Positions 9,467-20,070 of a stretch of DNA of 64,000 nt are shown one piece after another (positions within the stretch are counted from its first letter, which is position 1; each line of letters begins with the position of its first letter). A program made the position numbers and the translations under genes. This DNA is from Alphaproteobacteria bacterium (GTDB taxonomy: Bacteria > Pseudomonadota > Alphaproteobacteria > Caulobacterales > Caulobacteraceae), in NCBI GenBank assembly GCA_018820665.1, contig JAHJNW010000086.1, positions 23,055-87,054 on the forward strand, in the 5' to 3' direction. The notes beneath the pieces were generated by a model. It ran no database searches, was not told the DNA's origin, and was given only the letters and a program-made list of their open reading frames with translations.

Positions 9467-12400
9467 ATGACCCACGCTTCCGCTCGCCTGATCACAGGTT
9501 CGCTTTTCGACGCCCCCAGCCGGACAGATGCACTGATCGCCGCCGCTTGGGTGCTGGCCGTCGCCCTGGGCAAGGGTCGTCAACTCGACGCCCGGCTCCT
9601 CCGCACGACCCTGGAAGACACCTTCGGCGCAAGCGACGCCGAAGGGGCGTGGGACTGGAAGGACGCCTACGAGGCCTCGGAGCTGGCCCAGGTCCTTTAC
9701 CTTCGCCGGCAGGCTTCCGCCCTGATTGGGCGGCGCGACGCGCCCTTCGAGATTCTCGCGGAGTTACGCGATCTTCTGGCGCTCACCCCGTCCCAGACGC
9801 GCCGGTCGGAGAACCAGGTCGCCTTCCAGCAGTTCTCCACGCCGGTCGACCTCGCCTTCGTCGCCAGCATCGCCCTCGACACCCGGTCCAGTGACGTGGT
9901 CCTCGAGCCTTCCGCCGGCACGGGCCTTCTGGCCGTGTTTGCCGAAATGGCCGGCGCGCGCGTCCACCTCAACGAGCTGGACCCGCGCCGCGCCGAGTTG
10001 CTCGACACTCTCTTTCGCGACACGCCCGTCACCCGCCTGAACGCGGAACAGATCAACGATCGCCTTCCTGCGTCGGTCCAGCCGAACCTGGTCGTGATGA
10101 ACCCACCCTTCTCCGTCACGCCAGATGTCGTTGGGCGGGCTCAGGGCGCAGACTTCCGGCACATCGCCTCCGCCCTCGCCCGGCTGGCCCCCGGCGGCCG
10201 CCTTGTCACCATCACCGGCGCCGGTCTTTCCCCTGAAGCTCATCCCCAAAGGTTCGCCGCCCTTCAGCGCCGGGGCGCCACACTCGCTTTCACAATGCCG
10301 GTGGACGGTCGGGCCTATGCCCGCCACGGCACGACGATCGACACTCGCCTGACCATCTTCGACAAGGTCGCCCCGGCCGATGCGGAGCAACTGACGCAAT
10401 CGGGCCCGACCGCCAGCGATTCAGCCGCGCTGCTGCAGGCGGTCTTGGACGCGCCTCGTCGTCTCGGCGCTCCCGCGCCAATCGCAATACCCCGTGCGCC
10501 CGTTCTGCGCCCAACCGCCCCCCGCGTCGCGGCTCGCCCTGCATCCGGACTGGTGACCCCGCCTTCGCCGACGTTCGCCGACGTCATCGAGCTTGACTAC
10601 GCCTTGGCCAACGCCGGAGATCACCGCCCCGGCAACGACGCCGACGGGATCTACGAGACCTACGCCGTCGAAAGCATCTCCATCGCTGGCGCGAAACCCC
10701 ACCCCACGCCTCTGGTGCAATCCACCGCCATGGCTGCGGTCCGCTTGCCGCGCCCGACCTACCGTCCCCACCTCCCCCGCCGTCTGGTCGACGACGGCAT
10801 CCTTTCTGAGGCCCAGTTGGAGACCATCATCTATGCCGGCGAGGCGCATAGCGCGGATCTGGCCGGATCGTGGGTCGTCGACGAAACCTTCGACAACGTC
10901 AGCGCCGCGCCAGACGGCGATGAACGCGCAGTCACCTTCCGCAAGGGCTTCTTCCTCGGCGATGGAACAGGGGCCGGCAAGGGGCGTCAGCTCGCCGGAG
11001 CCATCCTCGACAACTGGCTGAAGGGCCGCCGCAAGGCCGTCTGGATTTCGAAGAACGACCCGCTCCTCGAGGACGCTCAACGCGACTGGACCGCCCTCGG
11101 CGGCCGCCGCGAGCAGATCGTTCCGCTCTCCCGCTTCAAGCAGGGCGCCCCGATCACCCTGTCTGAGGGCATCCTGTTCGTTACCTTCGGCACGCTGCGT
11201 TCCGGCGCTCGCCAGGAGAAAGCTTCGCGCCTGCAGCAGATCCTCGACTGGCTGGGACCGGACTTCGACGGCGTCGTCGCGATCGACGAGGCTCACGCTC
11301 TGGCCAACGCCGCAGGCGAAAAGGGGGCTCGTGGCGACCGCGGACCCTCCGAACAAGGCAAGGCCGGCCTCCGGCTGCAGAACGCCCTGCCCCGCGCCCG
11401 GGTCCTGTACGTCTCAGCGACCGGCGCAACGACGGTGGCCAACCTGGGCTACGCCTCCCGCCTCGGCCTCTGGGGCGGCGCGGACTTCCCCTTCCCCACG
11501 CGCGCCAGCTTCGTCACGGCGATGGAAGCCGGCGGCGTCGCCGCCATGGAGGTTCTCGCTCGCGACATGAAGGCGCTGGGTCTCTACACCTCGCGCGCCC
11601 TGTCCTACGCCGGCGTCGAATATGAGATCGTCGAGCACGCGCTGACCAGTGCTCAGATCGAGATCTACGACGCCTACGCCGATGCGTTCTCGATCATTCA
11701 CAACAACCTTGAAGACGCCCTGAAAGCGACCGGCATCAGCAGCGAGGACGGCGGCGCCCTCAACGGGAACGCCAAGGGCGCGGCCAGGTCGGCGTTCGAG
11801 GGCGCGAAAGTCCGTTTCTTCAACCACCTTGTCACCGCCATGAAGGTCCCCACGCTCATCCGTTGGATCGAGAAGGATCTTGCCGAGGGTTTGGCGCCCG
11901 TCATCCAGCTCGTCAGCACCGGCGAGGCCATGACCGATCGTCGCCTGGCGGAGGTCCCCGTGTCCGAATGGCACGACCTGCAGATCGACGTCACGCCCCG
12001 CGAGTACGTGATGGACTATCTGATGCACTCCTTCCCCGTGGCCTTGTTCGAACCGTACTCGGACGAGGACGGCAACATGCGCTCGCGACCCGCCGTCGAC
12101 GCCGGCGGCCAGCCCGTCCTTTGCCAGGAGGCGCTCGCCCAACGCGACGAGCTGATCGAGTATCTCGGCGCCCTGCCCCCCGTTCAGGCCGCGCTGGACC
12201 AGATCGTTCATCACTTCGGCACGGATCGCGTCGCTGAGGTCACCGGCCGGTCTCGCCGGATCGTCCGCAAGACCACCCAAGGCCAGAGCCGACTCTGTGT
12301 CGAGACTCGCCCGGGCTCCGCCAACCAGGGCGAGACCGCCGCGTTCATGGACGGCAAGAAGCCCATTCTGGTCTTTTCGGACGCGGGTGGGACCGGCCGC

Positions 12401-13813
12401 AGCTACCACTCGGATCTCGGTGCGGTGAATCAGGCCACACGCGCACACTACCTCCTGGAGCCAGGCTGGAGGGCTGACGCAGCCGTTCAGGGCCTCGGCC
12501 GCACCAACCGCACCAATCAGAAGCACCCGCCGATCTTCCGGCCGGTCGCCACCAATGTGAAGGGCGAGAAGCGCTTCCTCAGCACGATTGCCCGCCGCCT
12601 CGACAGCCTCGGCGCGTTGACCAAGGGCCAGCGCCAGACCGGCGGCCAGGGTCTTTTCCGGCCGGAAGACAACCTCGAGTCTGACTACGCCAAGACGGGC
12701 CTTCGTCGGCTGTATCACATGCTCTATGCCGGTCGCGTCGACGGACTGACCCTTGGCGCCTTCGAGGCCGCGACCGGTCTGTCCCTTTGCGACACGGATG
12801 GCACGCTGAAGGAGGACCTGCCCCCGATCACGCAGTTCCTGAACCGCGTCCTCGCCCTTCGTATCGACATGCAGAACAGCATCTTCGGCTATCTCGAGGA
12901 ACGCATTGAGGCCGAAGTGGAAGCCGCTGTCGCCGCCGGCGTCTTCGAAGTCGGCGTAGAGACCCTGACGGCGGAACGGTTCACCGTCACCGCCCGCAAG
13001 ACGATCTTCACCCACGCCGAGAGCGGGGCGGAAACCCGCCTCCTCACCGTGACCCAGGTCCAGCGCGTCCAGCCGCTGCGCCTTGCCGACGTTATGGGGA
13101 TCCGCGCCGATCGCGAGGGGGTCTTCCTCATCAACCGTCAGTCCGGCCGGGCGGCGCTGGCTGTTCAGGCCCCCGCAAGGATGTTCGATGACGGCCGCGT
13201 TGAAGACCGCGTCCGCCTGTATCGTCCAATGTCTCGCGATACGGTCAGCGTCGCCGAACAGGCGGCCTCGCAATGGCAACCTGTCGAAGAGCCCGCCTTC
13301 GCTCTGGCCTGGCAGACCGAGATCGACAGCCTTCCCGAAACCATGGAGTCGACCATCAGCGTCGTCACCGGTCTCCTGCTCCCGATCTGGTCACGACTGC
13401 CCCAGGACACGACGCGGGTCTATCGCCTGCAGACGGACGACGGGGAGCGTATCATCGGCCGTATGGTCGCCGAAGCAGACCTTGGCGGCGTCTGCCGCCA
13501 GTTCGGTCTGGACGCGCCGGCTGTATCGCCAGTCGCCGGATGGGCCATGGTTCGCGATCAGGGCGTGACCCTGCAACTGGCCGAAGACGTTTCGGTCCGC
13601 CGCAGCCTGGTCATGGGCGCTCAGCGCATCGAGGTGACCGGCATCCTGCCCTCGTCCCTGCCCGCCATGAAGGCGATGGGTATGATGACCGAGATCATCA
13701 GCTATCGGACCCGTCTCTTCATTCCTTCGACCGACGCCGGCGCCGACATCCTGGCGCGACTGGTCGCTCGCTATCCGCTGGTCTCGACGATCGCCCGCCC
13801 GCGGGCCGCTTGA
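9467..13813 (+). CDS. N6-adenine methyltransferase-like / strawberry-notch (SNO) helicase fusion
   Basis: MTase motif VVMNPPFS; helicase GDGTGAGKGRQLAGAIL and AIDEAHALANA; SNO C-terminal FSDAGGTGRSYHSD...GWRADAAVQGLGRTNRTNQ. Confidence 0.88.
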   Translation: MTHASARLITGSLFDAPSRTDALIAAAWVLAVALGKGRQLDARLLRTTLEDTFGASDAEGAWDWKDAYEASELAQVLYLRRQASALIGRRDAPFEILAELRDLLALTPSQTRRSENQVAFQQFSTPVDLAFVASIALDTRSSDVVLEPSAGTGLLAVFAEMAGARVHLNELDPRRAELLDTLFRDTPVTRLNAEQINDRLPASVQPNLVVMNPPFSVTPDVVGRAQGADFRHIASALARLAPGGRLVTITGAGLSPEAHPQRFAALQRRGATLAFTMPVDGRAYARHGTTIDTRLTIFDKVAPADAEQLTQSGPTASDSAALLQAVLDAPRRLGAPAPIAIPRAPVLRPTAPRVAARPASGLVTPPSPTFADVIELDYALANAGDHRPGNDADGIYETYAVESISIAGAKPHPTPLVQSTAMAAVRLPRPTYRPHLPRRLVDDGILSEAQLETIIYAGEAHSADLAGSWVVDETFDNVSAAPDGDERAVTFRKGFFLGDGTGAGKGRQLAGAILDNWLKGRRKAVWISKNDPLLEDAQRDWTALGGRREQIVPLSRFKQGAPITLSEGILFVTFGTLRSGARQEKASRLQQILDWLGPDFDGVVAIDEAHALANAAGEKGARGDRGPSEQGKAGLRLQNALPRARVLYVSATGATTVANLGYASRLGLWGGADFPFPTRASFVTAMEAGGVAAMEVLARDMKALGLYTSRALSYAGVEYEIVEHALTSAQIEIYDAYADAFSIIHNNLEDALKATGISSEDGGALNGNAKGAARSAFEGAKVRFFNHLVTAMKVPTLIRWIEKDLAEGLAPVIQLVSTGEAMTDRRLAEVPVSEWHDLQIDVTPREYVMDYLMHSFPVALFEPYSDEDGNMRSRPAVDAGGQPVLCQEALAQRDELIEYLGALPPVQAALDQIVHHFGTDRVAEVTGRSRRIVRKTTQGQSRLCVETRPGSANQGETAAFMDGKKPILVFSDAGGTGRSYHSDLGAVNQATRAHYLLEPGWRADAAVQGLGRTNRTNQKHPPIFRPVATNVKGEKRFLSTIARRLDSLGALTKGQRQTGGQGLFRPEDNLESDYAKTGLRRLYHMLYAGRVDGLTLGAFEAATGLSLCDTDGTLKEDLPPITQFLNRVLALRIDMQNSIFGYLEERIEAEVEAAVAAGVFEVGVETLTAERFTVTARKTIFTHAESGAETRLLTVTQVQRVQPLRLADVMGIRADREGVFLINRQSGRAALAVQAPARMFDDGRVEDRVRLYRPMSRDTVSVAEQAASQWQPVEEPAFALAWQTEIDSLPETMESTISVVTGLLLPIWSRLPQDTTRVYRLQTDDGERIIGRMVAEADLGGVCRQFGLDAPAVSPVAGWAMVRDQGVTLQLAEDVSVRRSLVMGAQRIEVTGILPSSLPAMKAMGMMTEIISYRTRLFIPSTDAGADILARLVARYPLVSTIARPRAA

Positions 13814-14117
13814 GGCCTTCCATGAGGTCCACCTGAACCAGGGCCTCGACGTTCAACACCCCGCCGCCTGTCGGCGGCCGTCCTGCAGGGTCGGCTGATC
13901 ACGGCGCCAGTCCTTTGGGGCCTGAGAGAGCCGCATCCGCGCCTTCACGAGAGGGGGACCGGCGAAGGGTCGGGCTAGAGCGCCCTCGACGGTCCAGGCA
14001 ACCGCTGGCGCGGTCCTCCACTCCGTTTCGGCCCTTCGGGTGCATGCCCGTCGCCCATCGCCTGTTCGGTCCCCGTGAAGGTCGCAGGGTGCGGCCCGGC
14101 CACAAGGAGGACTCGCC

Positions 14118-15035
14118 ATGTTGAACCCCGATCCCCATCCCGCCCAGGACATCAGTCCTACGGCCGCGTTGCTCGACGAGCTCGCCCTGACGGGCTATCG
14201 GCCCATCGGCGATGAACAGGATCCGCGTCCACTTCCGGAAGCGGACGTTTGCCGACAGGCGCTCGCTGACGCCTTCGACGCAATCGGATGGATGCTCAAC
14301 GACACGCGCCTCGAGGAGGAGACGTCCGACATCCTCTGGCAGTTCACCAACATCTTCCACCGCAAGGTCGATCGGGTCGGCCGGGTGCTCGATGACAACG
14401 AACAAGCGCAGCGCCGCTCCATGATGGAGCAGAATGGCTCGGAGGTCCGCTCAGTCGAGCTGGAGCGCCTTACGGCGGAGGGGATCAGCCTTGTCGAGCA
14501 GCGGAACGCCTTCGAATTTGTCCGCGACACCGCCGCTCAGCTGTTCGCCCAGCACACCGGGTCCGCGTGGCGGCCGGCGGCCGGCTCGATGGTCAACCGC
14601 AAGACGGTTACGTCGGCCATGATCGACAGCCGCGATTTCATGAACGCCAAGGCCCGGGCTGACAACGCGGTCCTGGTCCCACAGGGCACCCTCATTGCCT
14701 TCACTGCAGGCCCAGACTTCAACGACCACGACAAGATCTTCGCCGCTCTCGATCGCGTCCGGGAAAAACACCCCGATATGATCCTGATCCACGGCGCAAC
14801 ACCCAAGGGCGGCGAGCGCATCGCAGCGTGCTGGGCCAATAACCGGGGCGTCACTCAGATTCCGTTCAAGCCTGACTGGAACCGCCACGACAAGGCGGCC
14901 CCGTTCAAGCGAAACGATGTGATGCTCGATCAACTGCCTGCCGGCGTCGTCGCCGGGCCCGGCAACGGCGTGACCATGAACATGGTCGACAAGGCCCGTG
15001 CGCGTGGCATCCCCGTAATGCAGCTCGCGGCCTAA
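14118..15035 (+). CDS. DUF2493 (YspA/SLOG-related) protein
   Basis: LIAFTAGPDFNDHDKIFAALD...LIHGATPKGGERIAACWANNRGV...FKRNDVMLD...GPGNGVTMNMVDKARARGIPV. Confidence 0.82.
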   Translation: MLNPDPHPAQDISPTAALLDELALTGYRPIGDEQDPRPLPEADVCRQALADAFDAIGWMLNDTRLEEETSDILWQFTNIFHRKVDRVGRVLDDNEQAQRRSMMEQNGSEVRSVELERLTAEGISLVEQRNAFEFVRDTAAQLFAQHTGSAWRPAAGSMVNRKTVTSAMIDSRDFMNAKARADNAVLVPQGTLIAFTAGPDFNDHDKIFAALDRVREKHPDMILIHGATPKGGERIAACWANNRGVTQIPFKPDWNRHDKAAPFKRNDVMLDQLPAGVVAGPGNGVTMNMVDKARARGIPVMQLAA

Positions 15036-15832
15036 CCGGCTACGCCCACCGATTCTCTCAACCACCTCTGCGCGGGTGGATTCGCCCGCCATAGCGCGTG
15101 CAACTCGCTGCTTCGCCATTCGAGCGCTGCACTCCGATCAGTGCCGGAAGTATCGGCGACCATCGCGACGATCTCCGGATAGCGACGCCGCGCGATTTCC
15201 AACGCCTTGCCCATCCTCTCCGCGTCCCCGCGTCGATGGGCCGCCAGCAAATCCGTCAAAACCCACGCCGGATGCTCGTCGCCCTCGAAATGAGGTCGGC
15301 GGCGCTCGAAGGACGCGTCATCACCGGTGCGCACGTCCAGGATCGCAAGCAGATACCTCGCGCCCATGCTGTCGCGAGGCTGCTGTCGCATCACCCTGCG
15401 ATAAATCCCGCGCGCCAGATCGGCGTGGCCGGTCTCCACCAGACAGCCCGCCAGCAGGGTCGCGGCCCGGAGGTACGGGCGCGCCTCCACCATGTCGAAA
15501 ACATCGCGTTTCGGCGGCGCCATCACCTTCTGCCGGGCCCTGACGCGATTCCAGGCCTCGTCATGCGCAAGATGCGCCAGCGCCAGACGCACATAGGGCG
15601 CGCTGGCCAGCCGGCGGACCTCTTCCTGATCCGCGAGGACAATCAGCGCATCGGGACATCGGGGATCGATCTGCAGCGCCGCCTCGACGCCGAGGATCTC
15701 CTCCAGCGCTCGGCCGCTTACCAGCCCCTCGGCCAGGACTTCCTGCGCCCGCAGCTGGCGTGCACCAGCATCCATCGACTCCATTTGACCTCCGATTGTT
15801 CGTCGTTCCTCCTGCCCCATCGTCCCCGCCAC
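15032..15832 (-). CDS. Hypothetical TPR-like protein
   Basis: Helical repeats (LVETGHADLARGIYRRVMRQQPRDSMGARYLLAIL). Confidence 0.5.
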   Translation of the reverse strand: MAGTMGQEERRTIGGQMESMDAGARQLRAQEVLAEGLVSGRALEEILGVEAALQIDPRCPDALIVLADQEEVRRLASAPYVRLALAHLAHDEAWNRVRARQKVMAPPKRDVFDMVEARPYLRAATLLAGCLVETGHADLARGIYRRVMRQQPRDSMGARYLLAILDVRTGDDASFERRRPHFEGDEHPAWVLTDLLAAHRRGDAERMGKALEIARRRYPEIVAMVADTSGTDRSAALEWRSSELHALWRANPPAQRWLRESVGVAG

Positions 15833-15990
15833 GGCTAGATATCCCGCCTATCTCCGCTGGCGCGGCCGGCGGGAGAGGGGCTCGCTGCGCTCGCGCATTC
15901 CTCGGCGTTGCAGTCGGCATTGGAGGGGGGCCGCCCCCTCACACGTCAAGACGACCCCTCGCCCTGACGGGCGGGGGCGAGAAGGCCCGG

Positions 15991-16117
15991 TATCCCCAGC
16001 CTTCGCCGCTTCGCGCCTGCAGGCCGGGTGATCCCCCTCCGGGCCTCTCGGTCTGTGACGTGTTTCACCCCCCTAAGCGCGCGGCTTTGCCGCCCGCGCT
16101 CCGGAAACTCGCGCGGG
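15991..16117 (+). repeat. D-module structured repeat copy 1
   Basis: cctgcaggccgggtgatccccctccg and gcggctttgccgcccgcgctccggaaa. Confidence 0.7.
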
Positions 16118-16230
16118 CGTGTTTCGATTAAGTCGTTCCTGCGGTGCTGATTTGGAAAGGCCGGAGATTGTCTCTGGCGTGGGCATCGCGAGGCTTGGGA
16201 ACCGTCTGCGTCCAATCAAAAACAAGGACG

Positions 16231-18183
16231 ATGACGATGCAAATGACCCCTATTGATACCGCTTCGGCGACCGAAGTTTCCGGCACCATCCGGGTGCGCC
16301 TGGGTGCGAAGTTGAAGGTTGCGCCTGAGAACGTGCGGGCCAACAGCAAGCCCGCCCAAGACGACATCAGCGGACTGTGCGACTCCATCGCCTCCCCCGT
16401 GGGGCTGCTGAATCCTCTGGTCGGCTATGAGGAGGACGGCGTCCACTACGTCACCGCCGGGCGGCGGCGTCTGCGGTCGCTCGAACGGCTGAAGAAGGAG
16501 AAGCGTCTCCCGGCCGACATTCAGGCGCTCGGGGTCAGTTTCGTCCTGAAGCCCAAGGCCGTGGCCCTCGAAATCAGTCTGGCCGAGAACGCGCAGCGCG
16601 AGGCGATGACGGTTCAGGAAGAACTGTCGGCCTACAGCGCCCTTTCGGCCAAGGGGCTGGACGCAAGCGAGATCGCAGCGGTGACGGGTTCGACCCGCAA
16701 ACGTGTCGCGCAGCTTCTGAGCCTGTCCCATGTGGCCCCCGCCGTCCTGGACGCGTTCTTCGCCGGTCGGTTCGACATCGACACCCTGCAGGCTTTCACC
16801 CTGACGGACGATCATGAGCGGCAGCTGCAGGTCTGGGGTCGCTTCGAGGGTCAGCGTCACATCAACGACTGGAATGTGCGCTCGATGCTGCTGGACAGCA
16901 CTCTCGACGCGTCGGATCGGATCGCCCTCTTTGTCGGGCGGGACGCCTATGCGGCGGCGGGCGGCACGTTCGTCATCGACCTGTTTCAGGACGGGGACGA
17001 CACCACGGCGGCGTGGGCTGACAGCGCTCTCGCCCACCAACTCGCCCAGGACAAGCTGAACGAAGCCGTTGAGGCGGTTCGGGCCGAGGGATGGGCCAAT
17101 GTCGAGGTGGCGCAGAAGTCCTATGGCTACGAGGGCGGTCAGCGCCGGCAGTATCCGGCGCGGCGTGACGCCACCGAGGCCGAAGCGGCGCGGATGGCCG
17201 AACTTCGGGCGATCAGCAACGACCACGATATCGGCGCGTGGGATCGGGCCGTAGCCGGTGAAGAACTGCGCAAGCTCACGGAAACGCTTGAGGTCTGGAC
17301 CGACGAGCAAAAGGCGGCGGGGACTGTGTTCCTGATCCTGCAACACGGCGGGAAGCTGACGATCGAGCGCGCCTACTTCCGGGCCACCGCGCAGAGCGGG
17401 GGCGGGACCGGCGAGGCGAAGGAGAAGCCCGCGTTCGGCCACGAAGGCCACCAACGGATGACCCGTATCGCTACGACCGCCGTTCGCAACGCCGTCGCCG
17501 TCAACCCGGCCGTCGCCTATGACACGATGGTCGCCCACCAAGGCTGGATGGTTCTGCGGAACCGTTCTGACCACGGCTATGCCCTGTCCTTCGCGAAGGC
17601 GGGTGCCGAACCGGCCGAGGGGATCACGGTCAAGGGGGATCGCGAATACGAGGACCTCTATGCCGCTTGGGATGAGCGTCTGCCTTCGACCTATCTGGAG
17701 TTCTTCCCCTACGTCGTCGCCCTGAGCGCGGGGGAAAAGGCCGAGCTTCTGGCGCTCTGCGTGGCCTGCCAGTTGAACGCCGTCGAGAGCCGGGCCGACT
17801 ATCGGCGGCCTCGCGCGTGGGCCCAGCTGGGGCTCATCGCCGCTCACGCCAAGGTCGATATGGCCGAGCGCTGGACGCCGGATGCGGAGTTCCTCAAGGG
17901 CGCGGGCAAGAAGGCTCTGACGCAGGCGATCACCGATATGGGCATGGACGCCGAACCGTTCGCCAAGGAGAAGCGCACGGGACTGGTCGAGATCGTGGCC
18001 CGGAACGCCGCCAAACACCGCTGGACCCCGCCGATGCTGGCGACCCTGGCGGAACCGACCCTGTCACCCAGCAACAACAAGGCTGATATCGGGGCTGGAC
18101 CGGCCGGGGCCGTTGATGACGATGATTTCGCGGACGACGAGTTCATCCAGGACGAGGACGCCGAAGCGGGCGCCGAGGACTGA
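16231..18183 (+). CDS. ParB/Spo0J-like nuclease-domain protein
   Basis: GLCDSIASPVGLLNPLVGYEEDGVHYVTAGRRRLRSLERL, SLAENAQREAMTVQEE, HTH IAAVTGSTRKRVAQLLSLSHVAPAVLDAFFAGR. Confidence 0.88.
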   Translation: MTMQMTPIDTASATEVSGTIRVRLGAKLKVAPENVRANSKPAQDDISGLCDSIASPVGLLNPLVGYEEDGVHYVTAGRRRLRSLERLKKEKRLPADIQALGVSFVLKPKAVALEISLAENAQREAMTVQEELSAYSALSAKGLDASEIAAVTGSTRKRVAQLLSLSHVAPAVLDAFFAGRFDIDTLQAFTLTDDHERQLQVWGRFEGQRHINDWNVRSMLLDSTLDASDRIALFVGRDAYAAAGGTFVIDLFQDGDDTTAAWADSALAHQLAQDKLNEAVEAVRAEGWANVEVAQKSYGYEGGQRRQYPARRDATEAEAARMAELRAISNDHDIGAWDRAVAGEELRKLTETLEVWTDEQKAAGTVFLILQHGGKLTIERAYFRATAQSGGGTGEAKEKPAFGHEGHQRMTRIATTAVRNAVAVNPAVAYDTMVAHQGWMVLRNRSDHGYALSFAKAGAEPAEGITVKGDREYEDLYAAWDERLPSTYLEFFPYVVALSAGEKAELLALCVACQLNAVESRADYRRPRAWAQLGLIAAHAKVDMAERWTPDAEFLKGAGKKALTQAITDMGMDAEPFAKEKRTGLVEIVARNAAKHRWTPPMLATLAEPTLSPSNNKADIGAGPAGAVDDDDFADDEFIQDEDAEAGAED

Positions 18184-18235
18184 ACCTTTGCGGAGGGGGC
18201 TTCGGCCCCCTCCCCTACTCTTGTCGGAATCCCCC

Positions 18236-18649
18236 ATGTCCCGTTGCATCCCTATCGACGACGCGCACCAGGCGACCTTGGTGTCCATCGCCCTTCGCCG
18301 TCTGAGCGTGTCGGCCGAGATCGCCCAGCATCCCGCCAAGGCCGCCGCCCTGCGTACCCTGATCGAGCGCGCCTCGTCGGCCGCCCTCGCGGAACAGCCT
18401 TCCACTGCCTTCATTGCCGCCGTTCGGGCGGACGTTCCGAGCCGACGTTTTCGGCTCGTTCCGATGGACGGCGCTGACCGCCTTGCAGCCGGTTACGCCG
18501 TCCTCGGCCTCAGCGAGGCGCAGACGCTCGCCGACGCCGCCGCCCAGGTTGGTCAGTTGATCGGGCAGACTGTGCCTCGCGCTCAACCGTTGGAACACTT
18601 GGCCGAAGCCGGGTTCCACGTCTTCCATTCGCCGGCTGGCCTCGACTAG
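18236..18649 (+). CDS. Hypothetical protein
   Basis: ORF directly downstream of the ParB-like gene; ATG at 18236. Confidence 0.5.
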   Translation: MSRCIPIDDAHQATLVSIALRRLSVSAEIAQHPAKAAALRTLIERASSAALAEQPSTAFIAAVRADVPSRRFRLVPMDGADRLAAGYAVLGLSEAQTLADAAAQVGQLIGQTVPRAQPLEHLAEAGFHVFHSPAGLD

Positions 18650-18780
18650 CCCGCATCCGTCGCATCGAGCCTGGACCACTCTGGACAGGCCACCTTGGGG
18701 GTCAGCTTCGGCTGGCCCCTTTTTTTGCCCTTGTGGGCCCTGGGTTGCGCGCGACGGGGCCGGTGTGCGAAAAGGCCCGC

Positions 18781-18822
18781 GCTGTCAGTCCGATCCCTGC
18801 ATCCCCCACCCCATGGATGCAG
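18781..18822 (+). repeat. Shared leader repeat copy 1 (hairpin CTGCATCC/GGATGCAG)
   Basis: gctgtcagtccgatccctgcatcccccaccccatggatgcag; matches minus-strand copy at 29709..29750. Confidence 0.75.
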
Positions 18823-18824
18823 AG

Positions 18825-19877
18825 ATGAAACAGAACCTTCTCGGCCGACCTTCGGCCTTCGCCATTGTCGCCTGCGCCGTATCGGCGCTCGCCTTGTCCG
18901 CCAGCGCTCACGGGCTTCGTTCTCATTCGGAGATCGAGGCGGCGGCGTTCGCGGCCGTGCGCGACGGCCCCGGGCTGGACCTCCTCACCGACCCCACGCC
19001 CACACTCGATATGCTCGCTGCGGATCCAGTGGCGCGCGCGATCCGCGCAGAGGCCGACGCCAGCCGGCTCGTCGGCCGGGCCCTGCCCCATGTGCCGACC
19101 GCTCCGGACGCCGCCGCTCCGCTCGATCCCCTGATTGCCGCCAAGGTCGCCTCGACCTTCGCCGCATTCTCGGAACCCGGCGCGACGCGGCCCGCCGCGC
19201 CGGTCCAGGCGTTCAGTTTCCAGCGCTACCTGTCTCGAGCAGCTCGCGCGCCCCGAACCCGCCGCGCTTCGTCGCGATCGTCGACGCCGGCGGCTCACGT
19301 CCAGTTCGCCATCCAGGCCGCGGCCGAGCGGTCGGGCGTATCGCACGGCTATCTGTGGCGGGCGGCCAAGCGGGAATCGTCATTTGACCCCTCGGCCAGG
19401 GCGGCGACGTCCACGGCGGCGGGCCTCTATCAGTTCATCGAAACGACCTGGTTGCTCACCGTGCGTCGCCACGGCGCATCCTATGGCCTCGGTCACCTCG
19501 CCTCTCAAATCCACCTTGACCGAAACGGCGAGCCCTTCGTGAACGACCGCGTCGTGCGCCGCCAGATCCTCGCGCTGCGCTATGACGCCCAGCTTTCCGC
19601 ATATCTCGCCGGCGAGTTCACGCGCGAGAACGCGAGCGCCCTGCGCTCCTACCTGCGTCGGCCGCCGCGCGACGGCGAGCTGTATATGGCCCACTTCCTC
19701 GGCTCCGGCGGAGCTGTAAGCCTCCTGCGCGCCAACGCGCATGATCCGGCCAGATCAGCGGCGGGGCTCTTCCCTCGCGCCGCCTCCGCAAACCCGAGCC
19801 TGTTCTATGCCGGCGGCCGTCCCCGCAGCGTCGCCAGCCTCAGGATGCTCCTCATCTCCAAAGGAGAGGCCGCCTAA
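18825..19877 (+). CDS. Lytic transglycosylase (SLT domain), T4SS-associated type; start at 18813 also possible
   Basis: YLWRAAKRESSFDPSARAATSTAAGLYQFIETTWL. Confidence 0.85.
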   Translation: MKQNLLGRPSAFAIVACAVSALALSASAHGLRSHSEIEAAAFAAVRDGPGLDLLTDPTPTLDMLAADPVARAIRAEADASRLVGRALPHVPTAPDAAAPLDPLIAAKVASTFAAFSEPGATRPAAPVQAFSFQRYLSRAARAPRTRRASSRSSTPAAHVQFAIQAAAERSGVSHGYLWRAAKRESSFDPSARAATSTAAGLYQFIETTWLLTVRRHGASYGLGHLASQIHLDRNGEPFVNDRVVRRQILALRYDAQLSAYLAGEFTRENASALRSYLRRPPRDGELYMAHFLGSGGAVSLLRANAHDPARSAAGLFPRAASANPSLFYAGGRPRSVASLRMLLISKGEAA

Positions 19878-20070
19878 CCGCAGTTTTCAGCGGAGTCGCA
19901 AGCTCGGACGTATGTCGTTGGATTCGCGGAATGCCTCTATATTGCGTCGGGCTCCGCGCGGCGCTAATGGTGATCCGCACGGGGCTGTTCGCAGTCCTCA
20001 TTTTCACATGTCCAGACACCGCCCCGGCCCTTGTTTCGGGGCGTAACTCACCGCATAGTGTGGGCGAGAG

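Noticed and set aside
11414-13279. 621-aa minus-strand ORF
   Set aside because: Antisense to the methylase/helicase CDS; GC-rich third-position artefact with no family motifs.
16216-18018. 600-aa minus-strand ORF
   Set aside because: Antisense to the ParB-like CDS; no recognisable domain.
18702-19346. Minus-strand ORF sharing GVGDAGIGLTAR peptide with 29049..30275
   Set aside because: Similarity arises from the shared 42-bp leader repeat read on the opposite strand, not from homologous proteins.
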